DNA from: Hydractinia symbiolongicarpus
Lineage: Eukaryota > Cnidaria > Hydrozoa > Anthoathecata > Hydractiniidae
Reading direction: 5' to 3'
Assembly (NCBI RefSeq): GCF_029227915.1
Contig: NC_079876.1
Coordinates: 6,820,001 to 6,884,000 of the forward strand
DNA length: 64,000 bases
Position 1 is the first letter of the stretch; every line of letters starts with the position of its first letter. Below the pieces are notes generated by a model. The model was given only the letters and a program-made list of their open reading frames with translations, ran no database searches and had not been told where the DNA came from. Of the stretch, positions 13,475-27,934 are shown piece by piece. A program made the translations under genes and the position numbers.

Positions 13475-15288
13475 TTTAAAACCAGTGACTTCAATGTACA
13501 ATTAATTTTAATAAATCATTCATTCACTAAAATTTCATGTTGTGGTTAATGTCTTTCAAAAGCACGATGAATAAATGTATTTTTAAGTATGTTATTTAAA
13601 TATCTAAACGATAAGAACACAATATCAAACATTAATAAAATAAAGAGCATCCTCCTAAAAAATTATTCACATCACAGTGTAGAAATAAAATAAACAGACG
13701 TAGTACAGCCCATCACTCATCTTGCGCTGGAGTAAACTGCTCATATTATGCGTACCCAAAGTGTTCGATCAAATTAACAGCCTCACTTGCTGGATTCACA
13801 AATCAAATTACTAAAGATATATTAAGGAAATGTGGCCACGAAAAATAGTTAAAAGATATTATTTAAAACCTCGTCGCTTTTATAACCGGGGGTATTTAAA
13901 GCCACATGTTTTTCGCGTTTCGCGTTGACTCTTTCTCGTCAATTTTTCTGAAGGGGTTGCTTTATTAAAATATTATTTTCTTATATTGTTCTTTTATTAT
14001 ATCGAAACCTATTTTATTTTAAGTACGATTCGGATTCGAAACACGAAAATTCAAGGGAATTATTTTCTTTTTTTGTTTTCGTAGCGCAAAATAAAATTCA
14101 AAACAAGAAACAACTTACCGAATAATAGCAAAGAATTTTACAAGCAAACTTTTTTAGTTGACCAAACGAAAAACAACAACGGAAATATTTTAATTATTGT
14201 AATTCTATGTCCATATAAAGTTCAGTTATGGCGCGGAACTTACTTAATAGTTCATAATTGGGGTTTCGACATATAGAAATACAACTGGAGAACATTCACT
14301 AACCTTGTCACCACGTTATCCACTTCTTCTTATGTTAATGAGATTCTTGAAAACAGGGAATGGGTAAGAAAATGGGGTGTGATAGAGAGGTCACTTGCTA
14401 ATTCTCCCAAACTCTCTACATGATGTGGAAAATTCTTTTAATTGTTCTCCTGGTTTATCAAGCCGGTCTATATTGAATTGTAAGGGAAGAACACAGTTTT
14501 TCTTTATAAAACACCGATTGCTCAGTGGCTGAGCATTAAACTTACGTAAGCTCAGTTCTCTAAAGCATAGTGGAACTTGCTCAGCCTAAGAAATTGATCA
14601 AAGAGAAGAAAAGTGATGAACGTCGTTCTATTTCTTTCTTAATATTATACCTAACCTTTCATTGCTCTGCTATGATACTGTGAACCTATTTTACTACCTA
14701 CAGTATACTAGCCTACTTAAGTAAGCCTATTTTCTTTTCTATGGTATACTAGCCTACTCAAACTAGCCTGCTTTCACAACTGGTTCTGTCTTCTTCCTTA
14801 CGACTCAAAAACAGGACAAAACGTGACTTTATTTTAAAAGCAATAATTTTGAAAAAACGTAAAATTTATGAAATAATTATACACAACTCCATCGCTGATA
14901 ATGGAGATATACAAAAAAAGTTGATGGACTGGAAGTAAGGTTGTCTTTATTGTTCGCACTTCTGCTGGTATAATTTCACTGTAAAAACATAACATCAAGT
15001 CAAAATTTTATAACTTTAACAAAATTTAACGTAACCATTTCAATTTTGTGAAATAACTCTAAGTTTATAAAGTTCTTTTCTACTCTACAGTAAAGATCTT
15101 CGACCAGAGAAAATTAACGCTTTCATAGAAGCCATCTGTTAATCCCCAATAAATAGAATATCTTAAATCCGATGCTAATTTAGTAAATGAGATGCAATTA
15201 GGAAAATTAATCACAAGTAACAACTTCGAGCCCAAACCACTAACTCAACAACAGAAACAATAACAGCAATATCAATAAGAACAAGGAC

Positions 15289-15362
15289 AATAACAACAAC
15301 AACAACAACAAACAATAACAACAACAATAACAACAACAGCAACAACAAACAACAATAACAAC
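15289..15362. repeat. CAA/AAC microsatellite
   Basis: Imperfect run of AAC and AAT triplets about 75 bp long in intergenic DNA, with no open gene around it. Confidence 0.9.
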
Positions 15363-17570
15363 GTTGCTAGTGATGTTTCTTAGAACTTCTTGATTTTAAA
15401 GGAAACCTTTTCAGAGATTGGTGACAAAGTTGATCATACACATGATTATAAATGCGATGACATAGTGATAAAAAATTGTAAAGCGACAAAGAATGAAGGA
15501 CGTCACTGTATTGTCTATTATTAGCAAGATAACTACAAAATTAAAATTTCAAAATGGATCCTAACAACACGGCACACATCTTATAAAGATACTATAAAAA
15601 TATTAATCTGATAAATTAATTGAGGTAATCATAAGAAAACTGGGAACAAGTTTATGCATAAATTTCTAATTAGACTTTTATTTTCGCAGTTTCGTAAGCG
15701 TTATATTAGACAAAGATGTTGGCAATTTGCATCCTTGTTTTCAAGAGTTTATTTTATTTCTCGCCTCCAAAAGGCTAATAAATGCAGCGTCAACAAAAAA
15801 TCCCTGGGAACTAGGATGGGCGTTCTCCAGCCTTCACAAACACTTTAAGTATTTCTTTTAGCACTTGCGGGTTCAGAATTGAAGTTGAACCTTTATTCAT
15901 TAATTTATTGTTATTTGAAATCTACAGAATCCATATACCCTATTTCTGTAAGCTGTCGGTCGACAACCAAGATCGTACTGTGAAAAGGGGATCCTTCTAT
16001 TATTTGTGTTACTCGTAGGATACCATATATCGTATTTGGCAGCGAACAGAAATGTTGGTGCAGTGTCCCGCACAGGGCGTACTTGTGACTACAACGTTGA
16101 CATTGATATATGGTTTATCAGCCTCGTTTTCAAGTTCGATCGGCTGATTTTTGCTACATCTTTAAAGCAATGATTTTGAGTTGCGCGTGCTTCGCACTTT
16201 AAACCATAACCTAGAGCCACACTTCTAAAAGTAAACAAACTACCACAATCCTTCATTTCATTTTAACATTATTTTGCACTAATACTTTTTGTTGCATAGC
16301 TACAGTCATGTGTCGGTTAGATTAATGGCTTTTATTTCTTCTGTCATTGTTACGCTGTTTTAAACTATACTATAGGAGGGAAGAAAAACCGTTTTTAAAC
16401 TTTCTAATAAAGAAACGTGATCGTTGCATTAATATCAACAATAGCCTTTAAAATCAAATTTCCTCTCTTTACAATTTTGTTGTCGTTAATATAAATGAGT
16501 TTATCATGCGCTGCAATCATAAAGACAGGGTGTTTCCTACTGCGTCCGTGTAAATCCTAAGAGATATTGACATAATACACAACACTGCAAAAATATATAT
16601 TTAATAGCAGGAGGGTGACATGGACTGTACCTATAAGGAGTGTGTGTGGCAGGGGTCGGACATATATATTATGCATATATAACACACATCAGTCTGTGCT
16701 GTATGTATACTCGTCCTATAGTATTTCAATGGAACGCACTTTTCGTTTGGCGTAACACATCGCTTCTATTGTGTGAGTGTATAATATGGATACTATATGC
16801 TTTGGATATATAATATGGACCGGATTATAAGTGTATATAATAACAAAAGAAAGGTTTTATAATGAGTGTGTACATTACAGATCGGTCTTAGATGGTGCGT
16901 GTACCATATGGACCAATCTCACGTACATTTTGCTGGTTTTACACATGTCATGACGGTGTAATGAGTATCCACAGATATATAAAAATAAATGAGGTTGCCA
17001 TTATAATTGCTCCCAACAAACCGACAATTTCAATCTAATTAATATTCGATGATGTAAATGGAAACATAGCAGACAATTGATACCGGTCCAATACCGTTAA
17101 TTATAGATTTACCTTCTACTGCCTATGATGCGTTTTGGGGTAAAGGTACTGAGTTTTAGGAACCCATCGTAGCAGCATGCAGACCCGCGGGAAGCAAAAA
17201 TTGTTTTAAGAGGGAAGGTCTTGGTGTCTCCACACTGAGCTACTATGGTAAGCCCTGAGTTAGAAAATCTTGCAAATTGAAGAGTTTAGTAAAAACAATG
17301 TAAATTATGTATTGAAAGATCATATTGTTGGTTGCGATCATTAATGCGGTTAAAAATTAGCCAATCTCTTTGAGCGGCGGGGGGTGGGGGTGAGGTCAGG
17401 GCTTGTGCCACTGGTTACTACAGATTTGGCGTGCATAGAGGTCTTAGTTGTACTACATTTGTTGATTGTAACACCTGAAGGTAATTTAATATATTAAATA
17501 AACACAAGATAAATGTGATTCGGTGAGACGTCTTTCCACAGGACCGAGGTTTGCCATAATTCAAAATTTC

Positions 17571-17743
17571 AGCAACAATTACATATCATATCACGCTGCT
17601 GAGTCAGCAACGATTACATATCATATCAAGCTGCTGAGTCAGCAACAATTACATATCATATCAGGCTGCTGAGTCAGCAACAATTACATATCATATCAAG
17701 CTGCTGAGTCAGCAACAATTACATATCATATCAAGCTACTGAG
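17571..17743. repeat. 35-bp tandem repeat, five copies, with T-MARE palindromes
   Basis: Five nearly identical 35-bp units start at 17571, 17606, 17641, 17676 and 17711; the last is slightly shortened and diverged. Each of the four unit junctions forms TGCTGAGTCAGCA (17597-17609, 17632-17644, 17667-17679, 17702-17714). This is a perfect 13-bp palindrome matching the Maf recognition element, with an AP-1 site (TGAGTCA) at its core. There are no unique spacers, so it is not CRISPR-like. Confidence 0.95.
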
Positions 17744-19990
17744 AAATTTTTATGGCCGCCAAATGTTTTAATCCTGCAAGTTTTATTGCTCATCCTGCTG
17801 TAGGCTAAAATACCAAATCCATTCATATTTAAAGTGTCATTTTTGAGTTTTACTGTTTTCGCGATTGTCATTAATAACAAATTTAAAAACAAACCAACTG
17901 CGATATTCTCGTAAAAATTTGTTTAATTGTTATAAATTAATTCACATGCAATGCAATTTTTGACTGTGGGAAATTAATTTTCTCCATCATACCATAGATT
18001 ATGATTGTCTCCAGAGTCATTTACCACAATTGTTGTGTTAAGAGCCTGTACAGTTTACTGTGGGACAAACTAACATAGAATACACAACACCTATTTAATA
18101 GAATCTTTTGAACACACATGTTTTTAACGGTTGAAGTTTTTGTTTGCAAAGGTCTTAAATTTTTGGTGGGGATAAAATTTCGCGAATTTAAATTTTTTAT
18201 TTTCTTGACACATTTTGGGATACGTAATTTCGTAGACAACATTTTTTGCGAGTTTGATAAAATGGACTTAAAAAGTATCCCCAAAATTTAAAACTTAAAA
18301 TATCACGCAGTATCTCATCCTGTTTAAAGGTTAATGCTTGACGTAAAAAATATTCTGGAAAACATAAAAAATAACTTCTAAGAACTTATCAACAGGGCTG
18401 TTTTACGCTGTTTACAGAAAGTCGACGTAAAAGTCATAGCATAGGCATAGAAGAGTATCCTGGAGACGAGGTTGTTTTAAAAAGAAAGTGATCTATCCTC
18501 TAGGCATCTAGAGCCAGTGGTCTGGTCTTTATCTTGTGCTTCTAATTAGATTCGAGGTAAACAAGTTAACAAGTGCAAAGAAAGCAAACAAACAAACAAA
18601 CATAAATGCGAGTAAAAAACAAATAAATAAGTTATAATGAATTAGTATCGTTCTAGAAAGAGATCAGTAGAATTAGAATAAAAAATACAATAAATTCTAT
18701 AAGAACGACAAAACAAGAAAATGTATTATATTTAGTGAGAAGAAAAAATAAACATAAGAACCTTACCGTAGACAGTTTTTTATTTTCGTGAGTTCATTTT
18801 GTTGTATGTTCTGGAGTAAACCGTTATGTTTATTTTTAATATCTATGCAAAATCTCCATCGCAGATGAAATTTTTAATCAGAGAAAACCGATATTATCTT
18901 AATAATGGAATTACTGCACATGATAAGAGAAGTATAGTTATGATAAAAAAGCAATGATTATAATTTATGAAATGTTTATTCTAAGCTCCGCTTTTCAATC
19001 GCAGTGAATATTCCTTCACCTAGAAAATTTAGTCTGTGTTGATAACTTTGCTGCTCTTTAAGGAAAACCCTGCTGGGGAGAACGTAGAAAATAGACAGAT
19101 GTGGTAAAAAATATGATCTTCAAAAAATATTTATTCAAGCTTAAAAAAATTAACACTTTAATCCAAAAGTTTCCCTTCGCCAACTTTACACGCAGTATCA
19201 TTTATCTTTATTTTGTGTATAAAACATTGTGGACTGAGTCCTAAGTTGGCCAATGTACTGAAATAACTTCTGTTTGAAGTTTATTCTCACTATTGTTTTG
19301 TGTTACCAGGTAACTTGACGCGAACGAAACAATGGCGAAATTAATCATGAAACTAACTGTTTGAACACTCAATCAATAAGAACTTCTTTTGAGAAGGATT
19401 ATTTGGGTATGAATTCCCAGCGAGCATGCGCATTGAGACAAATTTAAGAGATAAGAGAAATTTGTCTCAATTCTTATACGTTTTTTTAAATAACATTTAC
19501 TTAGCAGAGAAAAAAGATTTATCTACCATTGTCGTCTCCAGAGCTCTTTGATATTAAACATCGAGGCTTATCCCAAAAAGCTCCGTGGACAAAAACGCAT
19601 TTTTAAAAATGCATATTGGAATCCTTCAAATCAATTTCTATTGTAGTATAATGTAGCAAGATTTTTCGCGACTAAACCAACAATTTTGTTATACGAACCC
19701 AAATGACAAGAAAGCTCAAGGCCCAATCCCTATTTTCGATAAAAATGTGTGGCAAATATCTATATGTATATTTTATATTAACCAAAATGTTTATTGGATG
19801 TTAGTATTATTGAAAGCTATCATTCAGCAACAAACTGTGAATCAGCCAACATGCAAAAACGCAGCTACACAATCCGACATTTCCAACGTTCTAGCTTCAC
19901 AACATAGCCTTTTTGAATTACTTCACAAACATTGCCACAGAATTCGTTGTTTATAAATATCTTTCAGAATGAGGGTTTGGATACGACTCA

Positions 19991-20064
19991 ACCTCGTCCC
20001 CAGGGCATCTTGTATCTTTTCTGACATCGGGACGGCACGATACGAACATGGCCCTGGAGGAAGC
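19991..20064. mobile_element. Short palindromic MITE, CTCGTCCCAGGGC family
   Basis: Begins CCTCGTCCCCAGGGC and ends GCCCTGGAGGAAG, so the ends are imperfect inverted repeats about 75 bp apart. Related copies occur at 28578, 30853, 34497 and 40445. Confidence 0.5.
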
Positions 20065-20953
20065 TGATCCGTTATAAAACCTGATTGGCACGGTGTGTCA
20101 CATAATTATTGCGCTATATAAAACATTTTGGCGAGGCTGCGAGTCTGTGACGAACAAGAGGAAGCTGTTCGTATTAAAATGGCGGAGGAGCTGTATCATG
20201 TTTTTTTAAAAGTAAAAGAATTAATAAAAAGCATTACTAAGCAATGAGAGTACAAGAAAAGACATCAAGTGATAAGTGATACTGATTATATGAAAATATT
20301 TCAATAGCTGGCAAAGTTTAACAACTAGAAAAGTAGCTAGCTATAGCAAGATAAGACCAAATAGAAAGAAAATTAAAACCTACAAAACTTTGAGCGAATA
20401 ATGAAAAAGGTAGGGAGATTCTTGTTCGGCCTATTGACACACTATGACAAAATTTTAGACAAATCGCACGCAATCATATTTAAAATACACCTTGATTGAG
20501 TGCTCAACCTGGCATATACTTAAATCCAGGATCCACTAAAAAGTGGTGGATATTCAATAGCTCATCACTGTGATATATTATCTCAAGACTTTTAATACTA
20601 ATTAATAAGGCAGTAAACATAAAAATTCACAAAATAAGTCAAAAAGTGCCATAACTTCAGTAAAAATGAAAATATTGACTTGAGATTTGGTATGATAAGG
20701 TTTTAGGCTGCTTTGACAAAATTGAGCCAAAAAATAGTTCTATTATCATCATACATTTTAAGTTTCAGTATTTAGTCCTTTTAAGAGACTCCGATAACTT
20801 GTTTTTGATAGCATATCAATGCTGACTAAAAAACCAATTCAGAAAATATTAAGAGCAATTCTAACCTAAGAAATAGCTCAGATAATATTCAACCTAAGAA
20901 AAAGTAGAAAAATTTATTTGCAAGAAATGTCTTTTTGCTGATATCTTTTGTGA

Positions 20954-23900
20954 TTGGATGCTGTTATGATAGGAACACTGACAAACTTCTGGCTAAAGAA
21001 TGTCGAGAACATGTTCGAAAACGTGAATACCGGACAAACTTCTGTAAAGTCGAAGTCAGATTCTTCTAAACGATCGCATAAAAGTGGAAGCAGTAAAAGT
21101 AGTGGCTCACGCAGAAAATCGCCGTCACGTCAATCTACGCGCCATAAGATGATCGATGAAGCAGTAAAGTTGGTATCATTACGAGCTGAAGCTACTTATG
21201 TGGATTAACGAAGTCAAACATCAAAGTTACAGTTGGAAGAAAGTATCGCGATTAAGGAAGCAGCATTAGATACCCACCAAAAGGTTGTTCAACCTGTTCC
21301 ATATGAAAATGGTGTTACTTTCACAAAAAAGGAAACATTGAACGCGCCTAACAAAACAAGTTCCATAGGAAACATAGGACCTAAAACTATTTTAACTGCA
21401 GTATCCGAAAAACACATTGATGCAAAGGCAATACCAAAATCGTCCCGAACTTTGGTGGAAAAATCGCCCAGCCTATTAGAAACGGTCTGCGATTTATTAA
21501 AGCTTCAGAGTGCTCTTGATTTGGAAATTGAAACATTTCGTGGGTACCCATTGGAGTACAAATATTTCATCACAATGTTTGAAGAAGTTGTTGAGAATAA
21601 CAGATCTTAAAGGTCGTTTAATGAGATTAATTCAGTATACCAAAGGAGAGGCGAAAGATCTGATCAAAGGAAGCATTTACCACGACCCTAAAACTGGATA
21701 CCATACTGCAAAGAAACTGTTAGCCAAAAGATTTGGAGACCCGCACAGGATTTTATCATCCTATAGAAAACAAAACCGCGACAGTGGAAACCAATGAGAG
21801 CTGGCGATGTAAAGGGTATGAGAAAGTTCTTTTCTTTTCTAATCAAACGTAGCAATTTAGTTTCAGGAAACTAATGCAGCACTTTGGATTCACCACACAA
21901 CATGTGCTCAGTCGTGTCTAAGTTACCGGTATATTTAAGAGATCAATGGAACAGAAGAGTTCTTCTCATCAGAACCAGTCGTCATCGAGAACCCATGTTG
22001 TCCGACCTTATAGAATTTGACCAAATGAAAACAAAATTAGCAGATGATCCCTTGTTTCCGAGAGAAGCGATGAATAAAAGACAGCCTGGCTTTTCAGAAG
22101 AAAAGAGACAACCGAAACAAGTCAAGTCATTTGTTTTGGAATTTGACGATGTCCATTTTGTAAACAAAAACATGATCTTGATAGTTGTTCGATATTTGGT
22201 GGTAAAGAAATGAAGGATGGCTTCTTACAAATAAAATGTGTCTTGGTTGTTATAGAAAAGGATACATATCAAGAAACTGTTTCAAACGCCGTACATGCGA
22301 AAAGTGCAACAAAAGCCATCCTAGATCGCTACATGGATACATTCCTCAGGATGTTAGGGCAATTTTTTCAAAAAGGTGCCAGAAGATCATCAGAATCCAA
22401 ACAGTCAATCTAAAAGAGAAACTAGCGTGTCAACTCCAATTTCTACTTCAACCAGTAATATAACATTGATACAGATAAATTCCAGCCTCGACGAGGACAT
22501 CACCACATGTTTAGTACCAGTCGTCATTCGTTACAACGAGAACGAAACATCGACATACGCTTTACTCGATAGTTGCAGGCAGAGTACGTTTATGCAAGAA
22601 ACATTATTAAACCAACTTGGATCCCAGTTTCCTGAGGATTCGTCAATCCAAAAGGAATACACAGCCTTTATCGCTAAGAAGTTAGAAAAGGGATATGCGT
22701 GAAAGGTTACAATCACTTGCGACAAAAAAGAAAATTCGTGTAGTTTTTTATTGTAGCTCTGAGTAAAACGGGGTATTATTAAATGGAAAAAACTTCTTCA
22801 AGAACCGGATTTAACGAATCAATTAATCGGCGTTTTGATACTGTAGTCAAAAACAGATATAACTTCTGCTGTTTAAATCATAAAAGATGTTATCGGAATA
22901 TGCAGCAAAGGTGGATTCAAATTGACGAAATTCATCAGCAACGATTTTGACGTACTGAGTCAAATTCCAGAAGAACGACGCAAAACAGGTGTTAAAAATT
23001 GTGATTTACACTTTCATTACCGAAAGATCAAGCTCTTGAAATGCTATGGTCTCTTGAAGATGACTCGATTTGTTTCGACATCAAACTGAGCGAGCAGCAA
23101 CGTACAACTTGTCAAAATACACTTTCTGCGATCAGCAAGGTGTATGATCCTCTCTGTCTCGCAGCACCTTTCTTGCTGCATGGTAAGAGAATCTTACAAA
23201 GTTTATATCCTAGGAATCTAGGTTGGGACGAAGAACTACCAACAGACGTGCAGACAGAATGAGAGCAGTGGAAATCTACGGTTATTAATCTTCGTCATCT
23301 GAAAATTCCACGATCCTTCAAACCAATAAATTTCAAAAAACTCAAGGAAGTAAGCTTGCATCATTTCACCGACGCATGGTGAATTCGGTTATGGACAGTG
23401 CAGTTACATCCGGTTGGTTGGTATTGAAGATCGGATTCAATGCAGCCTGGTAACTGGTAAAGCAAGAGTGAATCCGTTGAAGTCCAATATGGGAACTGGT
23501 AGCAGCAACCTTATCAGCAAAAATTGGTGCTAGTTCGATTACGAAGTTGATTACGAAAACTACTGGACAGACAGCAAAGTCTTATTGGAATACATCAAGA
23601 ACGACACAAAACTCTTGAAATATTTGTAGCAAACAGAACAGTGTTTATCAACAAGCTTACGTCATCCGATCAATGGCATTATGTCGACACTAAATCAAAC
23701 CCAGCAGATGATGCTTTTGGAGGTATCGATACGAAATCTTAGCAAAAAATTGAACGATGGTTCAACGTTCCAGATTTTCTGTGGGAGAATTTGGACCCAA
23801 GTCAGCTTAAATCTACATTCAAAGTTGAAGAAAATGATGCAGAAGTCAAGGTACGCAGCAGGGAAGTATACACTATATATACTGAACGATAATAGTGTTA

Positions 23901-24858
23901 TGTCTACCTTAGAAGAAAAATCAAACTGGATGAAAAACATTCGTCTTGTCGCGTACATCAGAAGATTCATCACATCAATATGCCTTCGATGAACAAAATG
24001 AAGCTACGCAATGAATGTCAACAGTATTTGTCATCATTGGACGTCAAAGAACTGGAGTCAGCAAAAATGTGTATTTTCAATATGATGCAGCAAAAATACT
24101 CATCTACGACTCTGGTACACATCTCTACTCATAGTCGAGTTCCGTCTACCAACGCGTTAGCATCTTTGGACCCATTCTTCGACAATAACAATCTTCTTCG
24201 ATTTGGTGGAAGATTGAGAAATTCAAAACGGAATTATCATCTGAACCATCCTATAATCATTCTAAAGGCATCACCGATTTCAACGACGATCATACGATGG
24301 CATCACGAAAAAGCATTCCACTCTGGTAGAGGAATAACTATCAATGACATACGTGATCATGATATTTGAATCTTTAACATCAACACATTGGTTCGATACG
24401 CCATACGTCAATATGTCATCTGCCGCTATGTCAGAAGCAATTATGGTGTTCAGAAGATGAGCGATCTTCCCTCTGACAGGTTGGAAGAAGTTCCACCATT
24501 TACCTATTGTGGATTGGACTTATTTGGTCCGTTTTAATTAAGGTGAAAAGATCTGAAGTGAAACGATCCGTTTTAATGATTACTTGTCTATCTTGTAGAG
24601 ATTGAATCTGTTTACAGCTTAGATACCGAGTCTTTTATCATGACTCTCCGACGTTTCATAGCCAGACGTGGCCTTGTTAGAACAACTCGTGGCGATAATG
24701 GAACCAATTTTGTTGGTGCACAAAGAGAACTCGAAAAATAATTAATAGCCAAGGATCATGAAAAGATCAGGAATTCCCTCGTAAATCAAAGTGCTGATTG
24801 AATTATTACATGGAAACGAAACCCTCCATACGCTAGTAATCATGGTGAAGCAGCGGCG
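20954..24858 (+). pseudogene. Degraded BEL/Pao LTR retrotransposon
   Basis: A gag-pol relic read on the plus strand through many frameshifts and stops. In order: a Ser/Arg-rich gag start (20954-21208); a capsid-like segment with FRGYPLEYKYF (about 21510-21800); a CCHC-like zinc knuckle, CLGCYRKGYISRNC (about 22240); an aspartic-protease-like stretch (about 22480-22700); the end of the reverse transcriptase and the BEL/Pao-specific region (about 22910-23270); RNase H-like YWTDSKVLLEYI (about 23560); an integrase zinc region with LLRFGGRLR (about 24190); and integrase core pieces, CGLDLFGPF and TRGDNGTNFVGA (about 24500-24730). The reverse-transcriptase palm with its catalytic aspartates is missing between protease and thumb, and the 3' end stops inside the integrase. 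No LTRs are recognised. It cannot be autonomous. Confidence 0.9.
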
Positions 24859-25336
24859 AATTTAGGGTATGTCAAATTTAATTTTCGTCAAAAGCCTTGT
24901 TCTTGCAATTTCAAAAAAGTCTTTCGCTTAAGCACAAAAATCTTCCAGGGTGGCTTTCGTAACATGCTCTGGTTTGAATTTCTATAGAGTTTTTACACAT
25001 AATACACACATGCATGCATTATATAGTTGAGCGCATATTCATCAATTATATGACGTAATACGTAAGGAACTGCTTAATTATGCTGCGACTTACTTCGCAT
25101 GTTGTTTTATTAGGGGGCACAAAATTCAGTCATTTGCTTTAATCCACTGTAAAATTTGTAGCGTATATCCCCTAATTAAATCTCGCTGTACTTCGACTTA
25201 CTTGTTGTATTAGGGGGTGAAAAATATAAATAATGGTAACACGTGACCGTAAAAACCATAAGCCAACCATTGTAATTTTAACACAAGTAAGCCAAATAAG
25301 GCGAGAATATTCATTAAGGGGTATTGACTTGTGAAA

Positions 25337-25369
25337 TACCGTTAAAAACCGTTAAAAACCGTTAAAAAC
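25337..25369. repeat. 11-bp tandem repeat, three copies
   Basis: Three consecutive copies of CCGTTAAAAAC downstream of the BEL/Pao relic. Confidence 0.9.
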
Positions 25370-27264
25370 CAAAAGCCAATGATGTTTTACTTTGTCGCAC
25401 AATAGTCTTTCGCAACAAAAATAAAATAATAAAAAACATATTTACTTTTGAAGATTTGTTATCAAGGTCATAAAACAGCAAAGAAATAAGAACTTGACAA
25501 AAATTGTACAACTACCCCTTGATAAATTTATTGCGACTGACTTGTGAAAAGATACTGAACTGATTATGAAACTTTGAAGCCGTAGCAAGCATGCGTGGTG
25601 TTCGTACAAACTTTTTTGTTAGCTGGAGAAAGAAAACTCATGATGTTTTTTTATTAAAGCTTTGCTCTTAGTTAAGTTGGATAAAGAAAGTTGTTGTGCC
25701 TGGCACTACGAATTTTTGAATTAAAAGCAGATGTGAAGTGGAATAAGCTGCTCTTTTCAAATCAACGATTTTAGCTTAAAAGAATCTATAAATCTTTGGT
25801 TTATTTGGACAAGTTTCATTAAATATTATAGCCAGAAAAACTGTGCATTTGATTTCACATGACGAGGCCTCCTCCAGGACCATTTCGTCTCGCCGTGTGT
25901 TTCCTTCTACACCCATGATAGTTTTGCTGTAACAAGAAGGGATATTATTCTGTGTAACTCTTTTTAGAATCCAATTATATAGTGAAAATCGTGCACCTTA
26001 CCAGTTCCTTTTCTCTTTTTTCTTTAACTGATAGTTTTAAATTTAGGTTCCTATCTTTTCCGTGATGGCAATCCAAAATTTTTGTTCCAACAAACATAAA
26101 TTGCAAACCGGAAAACTTTACTCCATCACTTGACCAGTAAACCTTGTGTTTTTTCTTTCTTAAATCTGGAATTAATTTTATAATGTCTCAAATTATGCAT
26201 TTAGTTTAGAATGTTCTTTAAAAAGAAAAGCCTACCAGTGGATCCAAAGACTTTTATTGAGAGTATGGTACTAAATCGAACAGTGTTTTCAATTTCATGT
26301 GTTTTGATTATATCGAGTGCTTCAACCAAAAACAGAGCAATGTGATACCGTTTAGTATGACTGCTGCCAAAGTCAAAGGATTAAGTACCAAAGTTGAACA
26401 AGACTCACCTTCGGCATTTGAAAAGAGTTGTAGTAAAGGTTTATTATTTTATAGAAAAAATTTAAATTTTTGAGTAAATTTTTAAGAATAATTATAATAA
26501 AATACGCAATATAATAAAAAATGTGCTACTTGTAAAATTATTTGGTGTGCATAAACATTTATAAAATCATAGTCACAAGAAATCTTATGACTATGATACA
26601 ACACATCTTAGCTGCAACAAGGAAAACAACTCCATATAAAAACAGAAGTATTTTTATCATACCAGATAATGGCGATATTGTAGGAATATCTTCTTCATTC
26701 ATATTGCATACGTATTTATTTAAAAAAGAATCGAATAACGTGATAGTCTTTAAATTTTTAAGTTACTTGATCGATCTTCTCTATAATGTTACAGAGAGCA
26801 CATGTTATATCTACCATTTACTACAACTTTCCCACGTGTTGTTTCAGTTACGTAATCACATTTTGTCTTTACGTAATTTTTATCGGGCAACAAGTGTACT
26901 TTTGGCTACTGTTATTTATTGCTAACCGCTTGGGCACCATCTTTAAAAAACAACAAAAACTCCATCTCTGTCTTAAAAAAATACGTTCTCTCGCTCAATT
27001 TGAAACTTACGGGAAAAATTACCAGACAAAGTTACTGGGAAGCACAGCCAAATTTGTCTGAATTTCGTAGTGGGGGGGGAGTGCTCGAAATTTTTTATGT
27101 ATAGGGGCAAGACGCGGAAATCCTGTACAGCCTTCTATTTGGCTTACATAAATGAGGAAAAGGACTCCGCTACACTCCGTTAGCTGGCGCTCACTACGCT
27201 TTGCTCCGCAAAAAAATTCTGCCATACACAACACAAACACTATATACCGCGGTCCACTAAATGT

Positions 27265-27284
27265 GCGCCCCTTCGGCGGGGCGC
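27265..27284. other. Short GC-rich hairpin
   Basis: GCGCCCC and GGGGCGC flank a TTCGGC loop: a 7-bp stem in otherwise AT-rich DNA. It looks like a bacterial terminator stem, but there is no gene context and no reason to give it that role here. Confidence 0.4.
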
Positions 27285-27934
27285 AATTGTAGAGAATGAT
27301 AGCTTAATCGTATTACGTTTTTATCCTTATCACAATGACTAAGCGGTTTATTCAAATGCTCTTCATCGTAGATATAAAGATAACCGCAACCTCATTTCCA
27401 GTGCCCTTCTAAGCCTATCATGTGCTAAAAATGACCACCTTAGCCATTTTATAGCCATAGCAACAGAAACAAAAATACACTCAAGGAAGCTTCGTGGCCA
27501 GTAGTAGTTGCTGATATAGAAGAGAGAATGGATTCAGACAATGGAATTTGTTCCCAACTTATACATGACTCGTTTTGAAATTTGACATCAAAGACTGCAT
27601 CAGAGTCTTTTCTATCTCAAGAAAACATAAATTGTCCTGCATGTCGATTTAACTAGTTTTGTCTGGTAAAAAATACGTCTGAGACGAAAATAAATCGTTT
27701 GTTTTCGAAAACAAAGGAGTTTGTTGAGTAAAAAGATATTCGAAATAAAAGAATAAGTATCTTCTGTGGAAATCTGGTTTTATGCCACGCCTTTTGAAAC
27801 AATAATTTTAAACGCACGTGTTATTGGTTAAATTTTTGAAACACGTGTGGATAACAAGAGGGAGGAGCTTACGTAACCATGGCGACCATAAAAAATATTT
27901 TATGAATTATTATAGTTATAATTACAATTTTGTT

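Larger units (their letters stand above)
13475..20953. other. Intergenic region, no gene seen
   Basis: No coding exon is supported here; open frames are short and lack family resemblance. The first few hundred bases should include the promoter and 5' UTR of the leftward Ig/FN3 gene, but no core-promoter motif is clear enough to call. Repeats inside are listed separately. Confidence 0.55.

Noticed and set aside
17571-17743. Direct repeats that might suggest CRISPR
   Set aside because: The 35-bp units abut with no unique spacers and the DNA is clearly animal.
26542-26925. 127-codon plus-strand open frame
   Set aside because: AT-driven composition, rich in Ile, Phe and Tyr, no motif, and a second overlapping frame of similar quality.
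27265-27284. Bacterial-type terminator or contaminant DNA
   Set aside because: A lone GC hairpin with no bacterial genes around it; flanking DNA is like the rest of the window.
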